Assembly: GCA_965140365.1 (NCBI GenBank)
Contig: OZ223196.1
Reading direction: 5' to 3' (one strand)
Length of the DNA: 64,000 nt
DNA from: Hydrogenovibrio sp965140365
GTDB taxonomy: Bacteria; Pseudomonadota; Gammaproteobacteria; Thiomicrospirales; Thiomicrospiraceae
Below the pieces are notes generated by a model. The model searched no databases. It saw only the letters and a program-made list of their open reading frames with translations, and was not told the DNA's origin. Positions 1 through 7,379 of this stretch are shown piece after piece; position 1 is the first letter of the stretch; each line of letters starts with the position of its first letter. Position numbers and translations under genes: made by a program.

Positions 1-145
1 TTATAGACAGGATGGGAAGCTGTCAATCATTAAAATCAGGAAATATGAAAAAAATTTTACATGCGGTTTTGACGACGAGCCCCATAAAATCAGTTATTAT
101 ATCCTGCTGTTTTCGTATTAATTTGTTTTAAATAGGATTTTTCAC

Positions 146-997
146 ATGACGGCAAAAATTTTGGATGGAAAGGCCATTGCTCTGGAGTTAAGAGAAAGTA
201 TTCGTGCGGAAGTGGATGCACAGGTTGCGAAAGGGCAAAACCCACCAGGCCTGGCCGTTATTCTGGTAGGCGAAGACCCGGCTTCCCAGGTGTATGTGAG
301 AAACAAAAAGATTGCGTGCGAGAAAGCCGGCTTTAATGACGTGTCGATGGTGTTACCGGCCGACACGACCGAAGAACAGTTGTTGGCGGAAATTGATGCG
401 CTGAATGCCCGTGACGATGTGCATGGCATTATTGTGCAACTGCCGGTGCCGGATCACATCGACCCGGAAAAAATCATTGAACGCATCGACCCGAAAAAAG
501 ATGTGGATGGGTTTCACGCTTACAACATGGGGCGTTTGGCCACGCGTATGCCGACATTGGCCCCTTGTACGCCGCACGGCGTGATGACCATGCTGGAAAA
601 AACCGGCATTCCGTTGCGCGGGTTGGATGCCGTTGTGGTGGGCGCGTCCAATATCGTGGGGGTGCCGATGGTATTGGAACTGTTGAATGCCCGTGCCACG
701 GTGACGGTTTGCCACAGTGCCACCAAGGATTTGGCGCAGAAAGTGTCCGAAGCCGATTTGGTGGTCGTTGGCGTTGGGATTCCGAACATGGTGAAAGGCG
801 AGTGGATTAAAGACGGTGCCATCGTGGTGGATGTGGGCATCAATCGTTTGGACGACGGCACTTTATGCGGTGATGTGGAATACGATGTCGCCAAGGAAAA
901 AGCCAGTTGGATTACGCCGGTGCCGGGCGGGGTCGGACCGATGACGATTGCCACCTTGATGCAGAACACTTTGCAGGCGGCTTACGGCCAGTCATAA
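146..997 (+). CDS. folD: Bifunctional methylenetetrahydrofolate dehydrogenase / methenyltetrahydrofolate cyclohydrolase
   Basis: Cytoplasmic one-carbon enzyme that oxidises 5,10-methylene-THF with NADP and hydrolyses the methenyl form to 10-formyl-THF. The 283-residue product is of usual length. Y50 and K54 (YVRNK) match the family's catalytic pair, VQLPVP lies near residue 97, and KDVDGFH near 118 carries the conserved D121. The nucleotide-binding loop VVGASNIVG is at 164-172, and PVPGGVGPMT lies near the C-terminus. The ATG follows an AGGA at 134-137. It is a single-gene unit closed by a strong palindromic hairpin. One CCAGGCCTGG copy lies inside it, encoding Pro-Gly-Leu. Confidence 0.97.
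   Translation: MTAKILDGKAIALELRESIRAEVDAQVAKGQNPPGLAVILVGEDPASQVYVRNKKIACEKAGFNDVSMVLPADTTEEQLLAEIDALNARDDVHGIIVQLPVPDHIDPEKIIERIDPKKDVDGFHAYNMGRLATRMPTLAPCTPHGVMTMLEKTGIPLRGLDAVVVGASNIVGVPMVLELLNARATVTVCHSATKDLAQKVSEADLVVVGVGIPNMVKGEWIKDGAIVVDVGINRLDDGTLCGDVEYDVAKEKASWITPVPGGVGPMTIATLMQNTLQAAYGQS
245..254. repeat. CCAGGCCTGG iterated palindrome, copy inside folD
   Basis: Exact copy of the 10-bp palindrome repeated through the window, read here as Pro-Gly-Leu in folD. Confidence 0.9.
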
Positions 998-1010
998 CCG
1001 AATTGTCCAA

Positions 1011-1030
1011 AACCGCCAGGCCTGGCGGTT
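1011..1030. terminator. folD terminator built on CCAGGCCTGG
   Basis: Perfect 20-bp palindrome with the iterated CCAGGCCTGG at its centre (1016-1025) and AACCG/CGGTT arms. It begins 13 bases after the folD stop. The symmetric A and T ends suggest a hairpin able to act in both directions between the convergent folD and araC-type genes. Confidence 0.75.
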
Positions 1031-1036
1031 ATCTTA

Positions 1037-1060
1037 ATGTTCAGCCGTTCGGCTGAACAT
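1037..1060. terminator. Hairpin between convergent folD and AraC-type gene
   Basis: An inverted repeat with 11-bp arms (ATGTTCAGCCG and CGGCTGAACAT) and a two-base centre. It lies directly after the regulator's stop on the reverse strand and next to the folD palindrome. It probably ends transcription of the regulator. Confidence 0.6.
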
Positions 1061-1984
1061 TCATTCTCTTTTTAAGGCTTCAATATCACGTCTCGGTGGC
1101 GCGCCGAACAGGCGACTGTATTCCCGGCTGAATTGTGACGGACTTTCGTAACCAACCTGAAAGGCGGCGCGTGCCGCTTCCATGCCTTCATTGAGCATTA
1201 AACGTCGGGCTTCGTTTAAACGTAACCATTTTTGATATTGCAACGGACTCTTGGCTGTGAGTTGGCGGAAGTAGTGGTGCAGGCTGGAACTGCTCATTTG
1301 CACATGGTGCGCCAGTTCATCAATCCGAAGCGGTTGGGCGTAATTCAGTTTTAGCCAATCGATGGCGCTGGCAATCCGCTGGCTTTGACTGCCGACCGAA
1401 ACAATTCGCCACAGCAGCGGCGCCAAATCTGTTTGCAGTAAGCGGTAATGAATTTCCCGTTCAATCAACGGCGCTAATACGGCCATGTCGTCGGTGTGGT
1501 CCAGCAAGGCCAGCAACCGCGTAAAGGGTTCCAATAATTCCGGGGTGACGGTTCCCAGAACCGCGCTGCTTTCCGCCGCATCGCCGCGTGGAATCGGCCG
1601 TTTGGTTTGTGAAATCAATTCCGCAATGATGCGCATATCAAGTTTTAAGACCAAGCCCAAAGAGGGGGTTTCGGGGCTGGCTTCCAGCACTTGCGAACTG
1701 GCCGGCAAATCCAGTGAGGTTACCAGAAAGCGTTCGGTATTGTATTCATGTACATCGTCACCAATCAGCATTTGTTTGGCGCCTTGCACCACGAGCACAA
1801 TGCTCGGTTCGATCAAACACACACACGGATCCGAGGGCGCTTCCCGTCGAAAAAGCGATAGATTGGGAATCGCCGTCGGACAGTCTTCCTGACCCAGGGT
1901 CAAACGGTTAATCACCGCGGCCAGTTCATCATGCAATGCTTGAATGGCAGATGTGTTTGGTGTTTTGTTATGTCCGGTCGTCAT
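1061..1984 (-). CDS. AraC-family transcriptional regulator with AraC_N domain (YqhC-like)
   Basis: DNA-binding regulator of 307 residues. The N-terminal two thirds carry an AraC_N-type effector domain (LIEPSIVLVVQGAKQ, then a cupin-like stretch near residues 70-120). The C-terminal ~100 residues hold the two helix-turn-helix units of the family (IDELAHHVQMSSSSLHHYF and AFQVGYESPSQFSREYSRLFG). Its closest well-known type is E. coli YqhC, which controls an aldehyde reductase. The gene diverges from a cyclophilin-like, cupin/CMD and alcohol dehydrogenase run, and I infer that it controls that run. Paired 11-bp repeats in the shared intergenic region are candidate operators. The inducer is unknown. 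Confidence 0.88.
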   Translation of the reverse strand: MTTGHNKTPNTSAIQALHDELAAVINRLTLGQEDCPTAIPNLSLFRREAPSDPCVCLIEPSIVLVVQGAKQMLIGDDVHEYNTERFLVTSLDLPASSQVLEASPETPSLGLVLKLDMRIIAELISQTKRPIPRGDAAESSAVLGTVTPELLEPFTRLLALLDHTDDMAVLAPLIEREIHYRLLQTDLAPLLWRIVSVGSQSQRIASAIDWLKLNYAQPLRIDELAHHVQMSSSSLHHYFRQLTAKSPLQYQKWLRLNEARRLMLNEGMEAARAAFQVGYESPSQFSREYSRLFGAPPRRDIEALKRE

Positions 1985-2104
1985 GGCATTTCTCCCATTT
2001 ATTTCACTTTATACGATACCGTTTCCTATAGTGCGCTGTCGAATGCCAATTTAATTTTCTGGTGGATTAGGCAAGAAATTTACCCAATTAATATACCTTT
2101 TAGG

Positions 2105-2150
2105 GTCGGTTTCGATGCAATATGGTATTCGACGCTCGAGTCGGTTTCGA
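2105..2150. promoter_or_regulatory. Paired direct repeats, candidate AraC-type operator
   Basis: The 11-mer GTCGGTTTCGA occurs at 2105-2115 and again at 2140-2150. The repeats are in the same orientation with a 35-bp period, between the divergent regulator and the cyclophilin-like gene. AraC-family proteins commonly bind paired direct repeats. Binding is an inference. Confidence 0.4.
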
Positions 2151-2193
2151 CGATGGAGCGCTGAGTGTTGTTATTTGTCAGGTGAGAATTGAG

Positions 2194-2658
2194 ATGACAG
2201 GGTTGCTGAAAAAAGGCTTTTGGAGCCTGTTGGCGTTGGTGGCTCATGCTGCTTTTGCACAAAACGAGGCCACATCCATGGAAAGAGAGTCGTTTATGAA
2301 AATACGCCTGGTGATGGAAAATGCCGTGGTGGAAGCCACCTTGGATGATAACGCGACCAGTCGGGATTTTGCGGCGATGTTGCCATTGGATGTGACCTTG
2401 TCCGATTACCATCAAACCGAAAAAATCGCCGATTTGCCGTCGACCTTGTCGACGGACGGCGCGCCGGACGGTATCGACCCAGCCATTGGTGACATCACTT
2501 ATTACGCGCCCTGGGGCAATTTAGCGATTTTTTATCGGGATTTTGGTTATGCGCGAGGCCTGGTTCGCCTTGGGCGCATCGACTCCGGCATTGAAACGCT
2601 TATTCAACAAGGTGAGTTGCGCGTGCGAATTGAACGTGTTCAAGACGGTCCGGACTGA
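2194..2658 (+). CDS. Exported cyclophilin-like fold protein
   Basis: I place the start at ATG 2194, which follows an AGGTGAG at about 2180, rather than at an earlier in-frame ATG at 2122. From there the product has 154 residues. It begins with a typical Sec signal peptide (two lysines, a hydrophobic core, AFAQ cleavage region). The rest resembles the small bacterial cyclophilin-like domain: opening strand IRLVMENAVVEATL, then DYHQTEKIADLP, and a core with GDITYYAPWGNLAIFY. Members of this fold often accompany oxidoreductase genes, and their substrates are mostly unknown. It is the first gene of a run with the cupin/CMD and alcohol dehydrogenase genes. Confidence 0.75.
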   Translation: MTGLLKKGFWSLLALVAHAAFAQNEATSMERESFMKIRLVMENAVVEATLDDNATSRDFAAMLPLDVTLSDYHQTEKIADLPSTLSTDGAPDGIDPAIGDITYYAPWGNLAIFYRDFGYARGLVRLGRIDSGIETLIQQGELRVRIERVQDGPD

Positions 2659-2713
2659 TTAAAGTCAGTCCGGACAGAACGTAATAAGTTTCAACTAGGA
2701 AGGAGAGAAGGAT

Positions 2714-3883
2714 ATGCAGACTCGACCATTTTTCAGAGCGTTTTTGATTGCGCTTAAGAGCAGTTTCGCCACACTCGGTTTTGCGCAAAGCGATCTCCCG
2801 AAAACCCAAACGCAGACCCAAACGCAGACCTTATATCCGCTTGATACACAAGAAACCTTTAAGGGCCCGGACGCTTTCTTTACCGGTGATGTGTCGGTGA
2901 AAATGTTGTTTCCCGATAACGAAACGGCACATTACTCCGGTGCTTATGTCACCTTTCAACCCGGTGCGCGAACCGCGTGGCACCAGCATCCCGCCGGGCA
3001 GCATATGGTGGTGACGTCGGGCACGGCTTTGACCGGCACCCGAGACGGACAGGTGATAGCGTTTGAGAAAGGCGAAACCGTCTGGTGTCCGAAAGACATT
3101 GACCATTGGCACGGTGCTACGCCGGACGCAGCCATGACCCATTTGGTGGTGACCGGCCGTTTGGACGGTGAAAATGTGGTGTGGAAAGAAAAAGTCTCCG
3201 ATGCCGACTATCAGTTGGCGGTGGCTGCCAATGTCCCCAAAAAACTGGATATCCAGTCTTTGACCTTAGAACAGCAAGCCTTGGTGCCGATTTCGGCTTT
3301 TACGGCCAGTGGGGATTTGACGGCCTTGGAAGTCGCGATGCAAGCTGGCTTGGACGCTGGGTTGACGGTGAATGAAATCAAAGAAATTCAGGTGCATCTC
3401 TATGCTTATGTTGGTTTTCCACGCGCGCTGAATGGTATGGGGACTTTGATGAAAGTCGTCGAAGCCAGACGCGCCCAAGGCATTAAAGATCCGGTGGGCG
3501 ACGCGCCCGGATCGATTCCAAAAGGGCTGACCAGCCGCGAGTTCGGTGAAAAAGTACAGACCGAATTGGTGGGGCACCCGGTGAGTGGTCCTTTGTTCGA
3601 CTTCTCGCCGGCGATGAATGAGTTTTTACAGGCGCATTTATTTGGAGACCTGTTCGCACGCGGGATTTTGGATCACCAGGCCCGAGAACTGGTCACGGTG
3701 GCTGCTTTGGCTAATATGGACGGCGTGGAACCGCAGCTGAATGCGCATATCGGTATGGCGTCCAATGTGGGGTTAAGTCGACAGCAATTGCAGGATGTGG
3801 CCAGGGTGCTGAGTGCCCGTGTCAGCCGGGAGGCCGGGTTAAGCGTTGAAAATGCCTTAAAAGAGGTGCCTGCGAAAAACTAG
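2714..3883 (+). CDS. Cupin and carboxymuconolactone-decarboxylase-like fusion protein
   Basis: The 389-residue product has three parts. Residues 1-25 look like a weak signal peptide ending GFAQ, with a lysine interrupting the hydrophobic core. A Thr-Gln run follows (TQTQTQTQT). Residues ~60-150 form a cupin with metal ligands of the type WHQHPAGQH...HWH. The remainder holds two carboxymuconolactone-decarboxylase/AhpD-like segments (LNEIKEI-type VNEIKEIQVHLYAYVGFPRALN, and LFARGILDHQARELVTVAAL). No CxxC peroxidase motif is visible, so alkylhydroperoxidase activity is unlikely. A strong AAGGAGAG precedes the ATG. It lies 55 bp after the cyclophilin-like gene and 45 bp before the dehydrogenase, so probably the same operon. 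The reaction is not known. Confidence 0.82.
   Translation: MQTRPFFRAFLIALKSSFATLGFAQSDLPKTQTQTQTQTLYPLDTQETFKGPDAFFTGDVSVKMLFPDNETAHYSGAYVTFQPGARTAWHQHPAGQHMVVTSGTALTGTRDGQVIAFEKGETVWCPKDIDHWHGATPDAAMTHLVVTGRLDGENVVWKEKVSDADYQLAVAANVPKKLDIQSLTLEQQALVPISAFTASGDLTALEVAMQAGLDAGLTVNEIKEIQVHLYAYVGFPRALNGMGTLMKVVEARRAQGIKDPVGDAPGSIPKGLTSREFGEKVQTELVGHPVSGPLFDFSPAMNEFLQAHLFGDLFARGILDHQARELVTVAALANMDGVEPQLNAHIGMASNVGLSRQQLQDVARVLSARVSREAGLSVENALKEVPAKN
2804..2827 (+). repeat. Two tandem 12-bp units encoding Thr-Gln
   Basis: The unit ACCCAAACGCAG occurs twice back to back, giving the TQTQTQTQT linker between signal peptide and cupin domain. It is a likely slippage-prone microsatellite that keeps the frame. 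Confidence 0.8.
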
Positions 3884-3928
3884 CAGGGTCCGCATGGAAT
3901 TCAAAATCGGATAACAGGAGTCATTGAA

Positions 3929-5095
3929 ATGGATAAAAAGAAAGGTCTGACCAGACGAGAATTTATTGAAACATCAACCATTGCAGGAGCCAGTCTTATG
4001 TTAGGAAATACACCAAATGCATCGGCCGCCGAAACACCGGCCAACCAAAACATTCCATCCAGAGGTTATGCCGCCACGGATGAGTCGGGCATTTTAACGC
4101 CTTGGGAGTTTGAACGTCGCCCGGTCGGTGACAATGACGTGCTGATTGATATCAAGTTCGCCAGTATTTGCCATTCCGACATTCACCAAATGAAAGGGCA
4201 CTGGGGGCCGCAACAGTATCCGCAGGTGCCGGGCCATGAAATCGTCGGAGTGGTGGCCGCCGTCGGTAAAAACGTCATCAAATTTAAGGTCGGTGACCGT
4301 GCAGGGGTCGGTTGTATGGTCGATACCTGCCTGGAATGTGAAGATTGTAAGGGGCAGGGCGAGCAGTATTGTCCTGAAACCACCTTCACGTACGGTTATC
4401 CGGAAGAAAGTTCTCCGACGGGTATTTCCCAAGGAGGCTACTCCAATAATATCGTGGTACGCGATTATTTTGCGGTGCACATTCCGGAAAGCATTTCCTT
4501 TCAGGAAGCGGCACCGTTGTTGTGTGCCGGCGTCACCACTTATTCTCCGATCATGAAAGCCGAGTTTAAGAAAGGCGATAAGGTTGGGGTGGCCGGTATC
4601 GGTGGTTTGGGGCATATGGCGGTCAAGCTGGCGGTGTCGAAGGGCGCGGAAGTTTATGCGTTTACCACCACGCCGGACAAAGCCAAAGATATTTTGGCGT
4701 TCGGTGCTAAAGAAGCCATTGTCGTGGATGATTTGCAGAAACTGGCCCCTTACAAAGGGATGTTGGATTACATGATCACCACCATTCCGGTGCAGTATGA
4801 TGTGGCGGCCTACGCTTCGGTGGTGAAGCCGAACGGTTTCTATACCCAGGTGGGGATGCCGGAAGGGTTTGCGTTGACGTTAAGCGCGATTGGCATGTCG
4901 ATCAACCGGGTGAATTTTAATGCTTCCTTAATTGGGGATATGAAAGAAACGCAGGATGTGGTCAACTATTGTGCAGACCACAAAATTTACCCTCAGATTG
5001 AAGTCATCAATGCCGAACAGGTGAATGAGGCCTGGAAAAATGTCGTGGATAAAAAAGCGCGTTATCGTTATGTCATCGATGCCGCGACGATTTAA
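3929..5095 (+). CDS. Zinc-dependent alcohol dehydrogenase with Tat signal (YahK/CAD type)
   Basis: A 388-residue medium-chain dehydrogenase. Residues 1-34 form a twin-arginine signal (TRREFIE, then a hydrophobic stretch and ASAAET), which is unusual because most relatives are cytoplasmic. Catalytic zinc ligands appear in CHSDIHQMKG and GHEIVG. The structural-zinc cysteines are in CLECEDCKGQGEQYC. The Rossmann loop is GIGGLGHMAVKLA. The family reduces aldehydes or oxidises alcohols with NADP(H). Export would need a folded holoenzyme with bound cofactor, which is what Tat transports. It is last in the run controlled, by inference, by the divergent AraC-type regulator. RBS: AGGAG near 3917. Confidence 0.9.
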   Translation: MDKKKGLTRREFIETSTIAGASLMLGNTPNASAAETPANQNIPSRGYAATDESGILTPWEFERRPVGDNDVLIDIKFASICHSDIHQMKGHWGPQQYPQVPGHEIVGVVAAVGKNVIKFKVGDRAGVGCMVDTCLECEDCKGQGEQYCPETTFTYGYPEESSPTGISQGGYSNNIVVRDYFAVHIPESISFQEAAPLLCAGVTTYSPIMKAEFKKGDKVGVAGIGGLGHMAVKLAVSKGAEVYAFTTTPDKAKDILAFGAKEAIVVDDLQKLAPYKGMLDYMITTIPVQYDVAAYASVVKPNGFYTQVGMPEGFALTLSAIGMSINRVNFNASLIGDMKETQDVVNYCADHKIYPQIEVINAEQVNEAWKNVVDKKARYRYVIDAATI

Positions 5096-5143
5096 TTCCG
5101 TGCTTGCAAACGGGTGATGGTATGTTAGCCAACACGCGTGAAT

Positions 5144-5171
5144 AAAAAAGCCCCGCTATGCGGGGCTTTTT
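5144..5171. terminator. Bidirectional terminator
   Basis: Stem AAAAAGCCCCGC / GCGGGGCTTTTT with a small loop, between the convergent dehydrogenase and DUF5610-like genes. T-tracts occur on both strands. Confidence 0.85.
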
Positions 5172-5199
5172 CGTTGGTCATACGTGGAAAGCGGAAGTT

Positions 5200-5877
5200 T
5201 TAAACCGTTTCGGTATCGGTTGTCTCTGTATTGGCGCTGGTGTCAGTGCCTGTATCATCACTGTCCGGTGTGGCTTCCACCTCTTCTAAAGGCGGTAAGC
5301 CCAAATAGTCGCGCCGGAAACTTTCCATGCCCTTATTAACCAAGTCGGTTGTGGCCATGAAGTTATCTTTGATGTCGCCGTCAAACACTTTCAGTTCTTC
5401 CAGAATCGTTTGGGCTTCGTCAAACCCCTTCTGTAATCCGCCACCAACGACGTCCATGAATTTGTTCATAAGGGCTTCGCCTTCCAAATCCGGGTGGACT
5501 TTTTTGAAGCCCTCCAAGAAGCCGGTCGCACCGCTGAGGATTCGGTCGGCGGTGTTTTCCGGTGACCAATATTCCATGCCGCCCTGTTTTTCCAGGTTTT
5601 CCAAGCTAATGGCGTTTTCGCCCAGGTCTGGTGCCAGGATTTCATTCAGGTTGGTAATGGCCGATTGATAGGTCATTTTTAACGAATTTTCAATCGCCTG
5701 ATCCCCGTTGCCGAACAGGTGCGCCACTAAGCTGGATTGTTTTTCTGTGCGGATGGCCACAGCGTCGAATTTCATCTCTGGCCCTTTTTGGGCTTTTTCC
5801 GACGCCTGGGCTTCGTTTTGAGTGCCCGCCTGTTTTTGATAAGCCTGTAATCCGGGTGGAATCTGTGAAATAGACAT
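5200..5877 (-). CDS. DUF5610-like protein
   Basis: A soluble, acidic protein of 225 residues with no signal peptide or membrane segment. The middle (about residues 45-200) resembles the DUF5610 family, with the recognisable stretch MEYWSPENTADRILSGATGF near residue 105. The N-terminus is polar and low-complexity (Gln/Ala/Lys). The C-terminus is a Thr/Asp/Glu-rich tail. It is a single-gene unit on the reverse strand, with a GGAAAG-type ribosome site just before its ATG. Function is not known. Confidence 0.72.
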   Translation of the reverse strand: MSISQIPPGLQAYQKQAGTQNEAQASEKAQKGPEMKFDAVAIRTEKQSSLVAHLFGNGDQAIENSLKMTYQSAITNLNEILAPDLGENAISLENLEKQGGMEYWSPENTADRILSGATGFLEGFKKVHPDLEGEALMNKFMDVVGGGLQKGFDEAQTILEELKVFDGDIKDNFMATTDLVNKGMESFRRDYLGLPPLEEVEATPDSDDTGTDTSANTETTDTETV

Positions 5878-6125
5878 AGCGCTTTCCTTTTCTGGTATTG
5901 AGTCGGCGGAGAGAATATTATTGTTTTTTAAGCACTTTCTCGATTATTATCTTAACGAATTTCGATCGTTTGAGAAAGTCTTTTCTCCAAAAGCGTTATC
6001 GGCGGATGGTTTGAAAACTTTAGTGTTTCTTTTAAATTGAAACTCGGTGTAAATGGGTTTGACGGAAGCCGGTAAAGGTTCGTAGAAAAGTGGTGTGGCT
6101 GGCTGATAATAAAGGCAAAAAGTGG

Positions 6126-6131
6126 TATCAT
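6126..6131 (+). promoter_or_regulatory. Possible prfB promoter -10
   Basis: TATCAT about 35 bp before the prfB ATG, with CTGATA 17 bp upstream as a weak -35. The 288-bp gap upstream of prfB holds no other clear element. Confidence 0.3.
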
Positions 6132-6165
6132 TCCGCTTTTACACAAAAAGCACATTTTAACGGAT

Positions 6166-7261
6166 ATGGAACTCAACCCAATTTACACCAAGATCAAAGA
6201 TTTTACCGAGCGCACAGATGTGCTTAGGGGGTATCTTTGACTATGAGACCAAGCAAGAACGTTTAGTCGAAGTCGAGCGCGAACTGGAAGACCCGACGGT
6301 TTGGAATGAACCGGAACGCGCCCAAAATCTGGGCAAAGAAAAAGCCCATCTGGATAAGGTGGTTAAAACCATCCAGGATTTGGACGGCAGTCTGGAATCG
6401 GCCCAGGAAATTCTGGAAATGGCCGAAATGGACGCCGACCAGGAAATGGTTGACGAAGTGGTCAGCGAACTGGAACGACTGGAGCAGGAACTGGATCAGT
6501 TGGAATTCCAGCGCATGTTCTCCGGCGAATTGGACTCGAATAACTGTTATTTGGAAATTCAATCCGGCTCCGGCGGTACCGAAGCGCAAGATTGGGCCAA
6601 TATCCTGTTGCGCATGTATTTGCGTTGGGCGGAAAGTCACGGTTTCAAAGCCGAGTTGATGGAAGTCTCCGCTGGGGAAGTGGCCGGCATCAAAAGTGCC
6701 ACCGTGCATGTGCAGGGCGATTATGCGTTTGGCTGGTTGCGCACCGAAACCGGTGTGCACCGTTTGGTACGCAAGTCACCGTTCGATTCCGGTAACCGTC
6801 GCCATACCTCGTTTGCCTCCGTCTTTATCTCGCCGGAAATTGACGACAGTTTTGAGATTGAAATCAACCCAGCCGATTTACGCATTGACGTTTACCGCGC
6901 CAGTGGGGCCGGTGGTCAGCACGTTAACCGAACGGAATCGGCGGTGCGGATTACCCACTTGCCGACCAATACGGTGACACAATGTCAGAACGGGCGCTCT
7001 CAGCACCAGAACAAGGCCGAAGCGATGAAGCAGTTGCGTGCCAAACTCTATGAGCTGGAAATGCTGAGCCGTAACGCCGAGAAGCAGGAAATGGAAGACA
7101 GTAAATCCGACATCGGTTGGGGCAGTCAGATTCGTTCTTACGTTCTGGACTCTGGCCGCATCAAGGATTTACGCACCAATGTCGAAACCGGTAATACCAC
7201 GGCGGTGTTGGACGGTGACCTGGATCAGTTCATCATTCCAAACCTCAAAGCCGGTGTTTGA
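6166..7261 (+). CDS. prfB: Peptide chain release factor 2, expressed by programmed +1 frameshift
   Basis: RF2 releases peptides at UGA and UAA. Translation starts at ATG 6166, reads 24 codons (MELNPIYTKIKDF...) to CTT at 6235, and meets an in-frame TGA at 6238. Slipping one base continues in the frame that runs to 7261. The classic autoregulatory signals are all present: the SD-like AGGGGG at 6226-6231, then the CTT-TGA-C slip site. The full product has 365 residues. It contains the SPF stop-recognition motif (VRKSPFDSG) and the catalytic GGQ (GAGGQHVNRTES). It lies directly before lysS, as in many gammaproteobacteria. Confidence 0.97.
6226..6241 (+). promoter_or_regulatory. prfB recoding element
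   Basis: AGGGGG followed by TAT and CTTTGAC. The SD-like hexamer stalls the ribosome at the UGA so that low RF2 favours the +1 shift, an autoregulatory loop known from E. coli and most bacteria. Confidence 0.95.
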
Positions 7262-7301
7262 TGACATCGTAAGTGTGCGACGAATACTTTGACAAAATCG
7301 A

Positions 7302-7311
7302 CCAGGCCTGG
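7302..7311. repeat. CCAGGCCTGG copy between prfB and lysS
   Basis: Exact copy of the iterated palindrome in the 118-bp gap between prfB and lysS. Its flanks are not complementary beyond the core, so unlike the copies after folD and serS it does not look like a terminator. Confidence 0.9.
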
Positions 7312-7379
7312 CAAAAACCACCATTAGCCTGGCCAATAATGAATTGAAACCATCTTTAGTGATTTGAATAGGAAACATC

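Noticed and set aside
3429..3883. AhpD-type peroxidase activity in the cupin/CMD fusion
   Set aside because: The CxxC redox motif required for AhpD is not present in either CMD segment.
6218..6240. prfB as a gene starting near 6218 or as a broken gene
   Set aside because: The in-frame UGA with AGGGGG and CTT is the standard programmed frameshift, and the conserved N-terminus is in the upstream frame.
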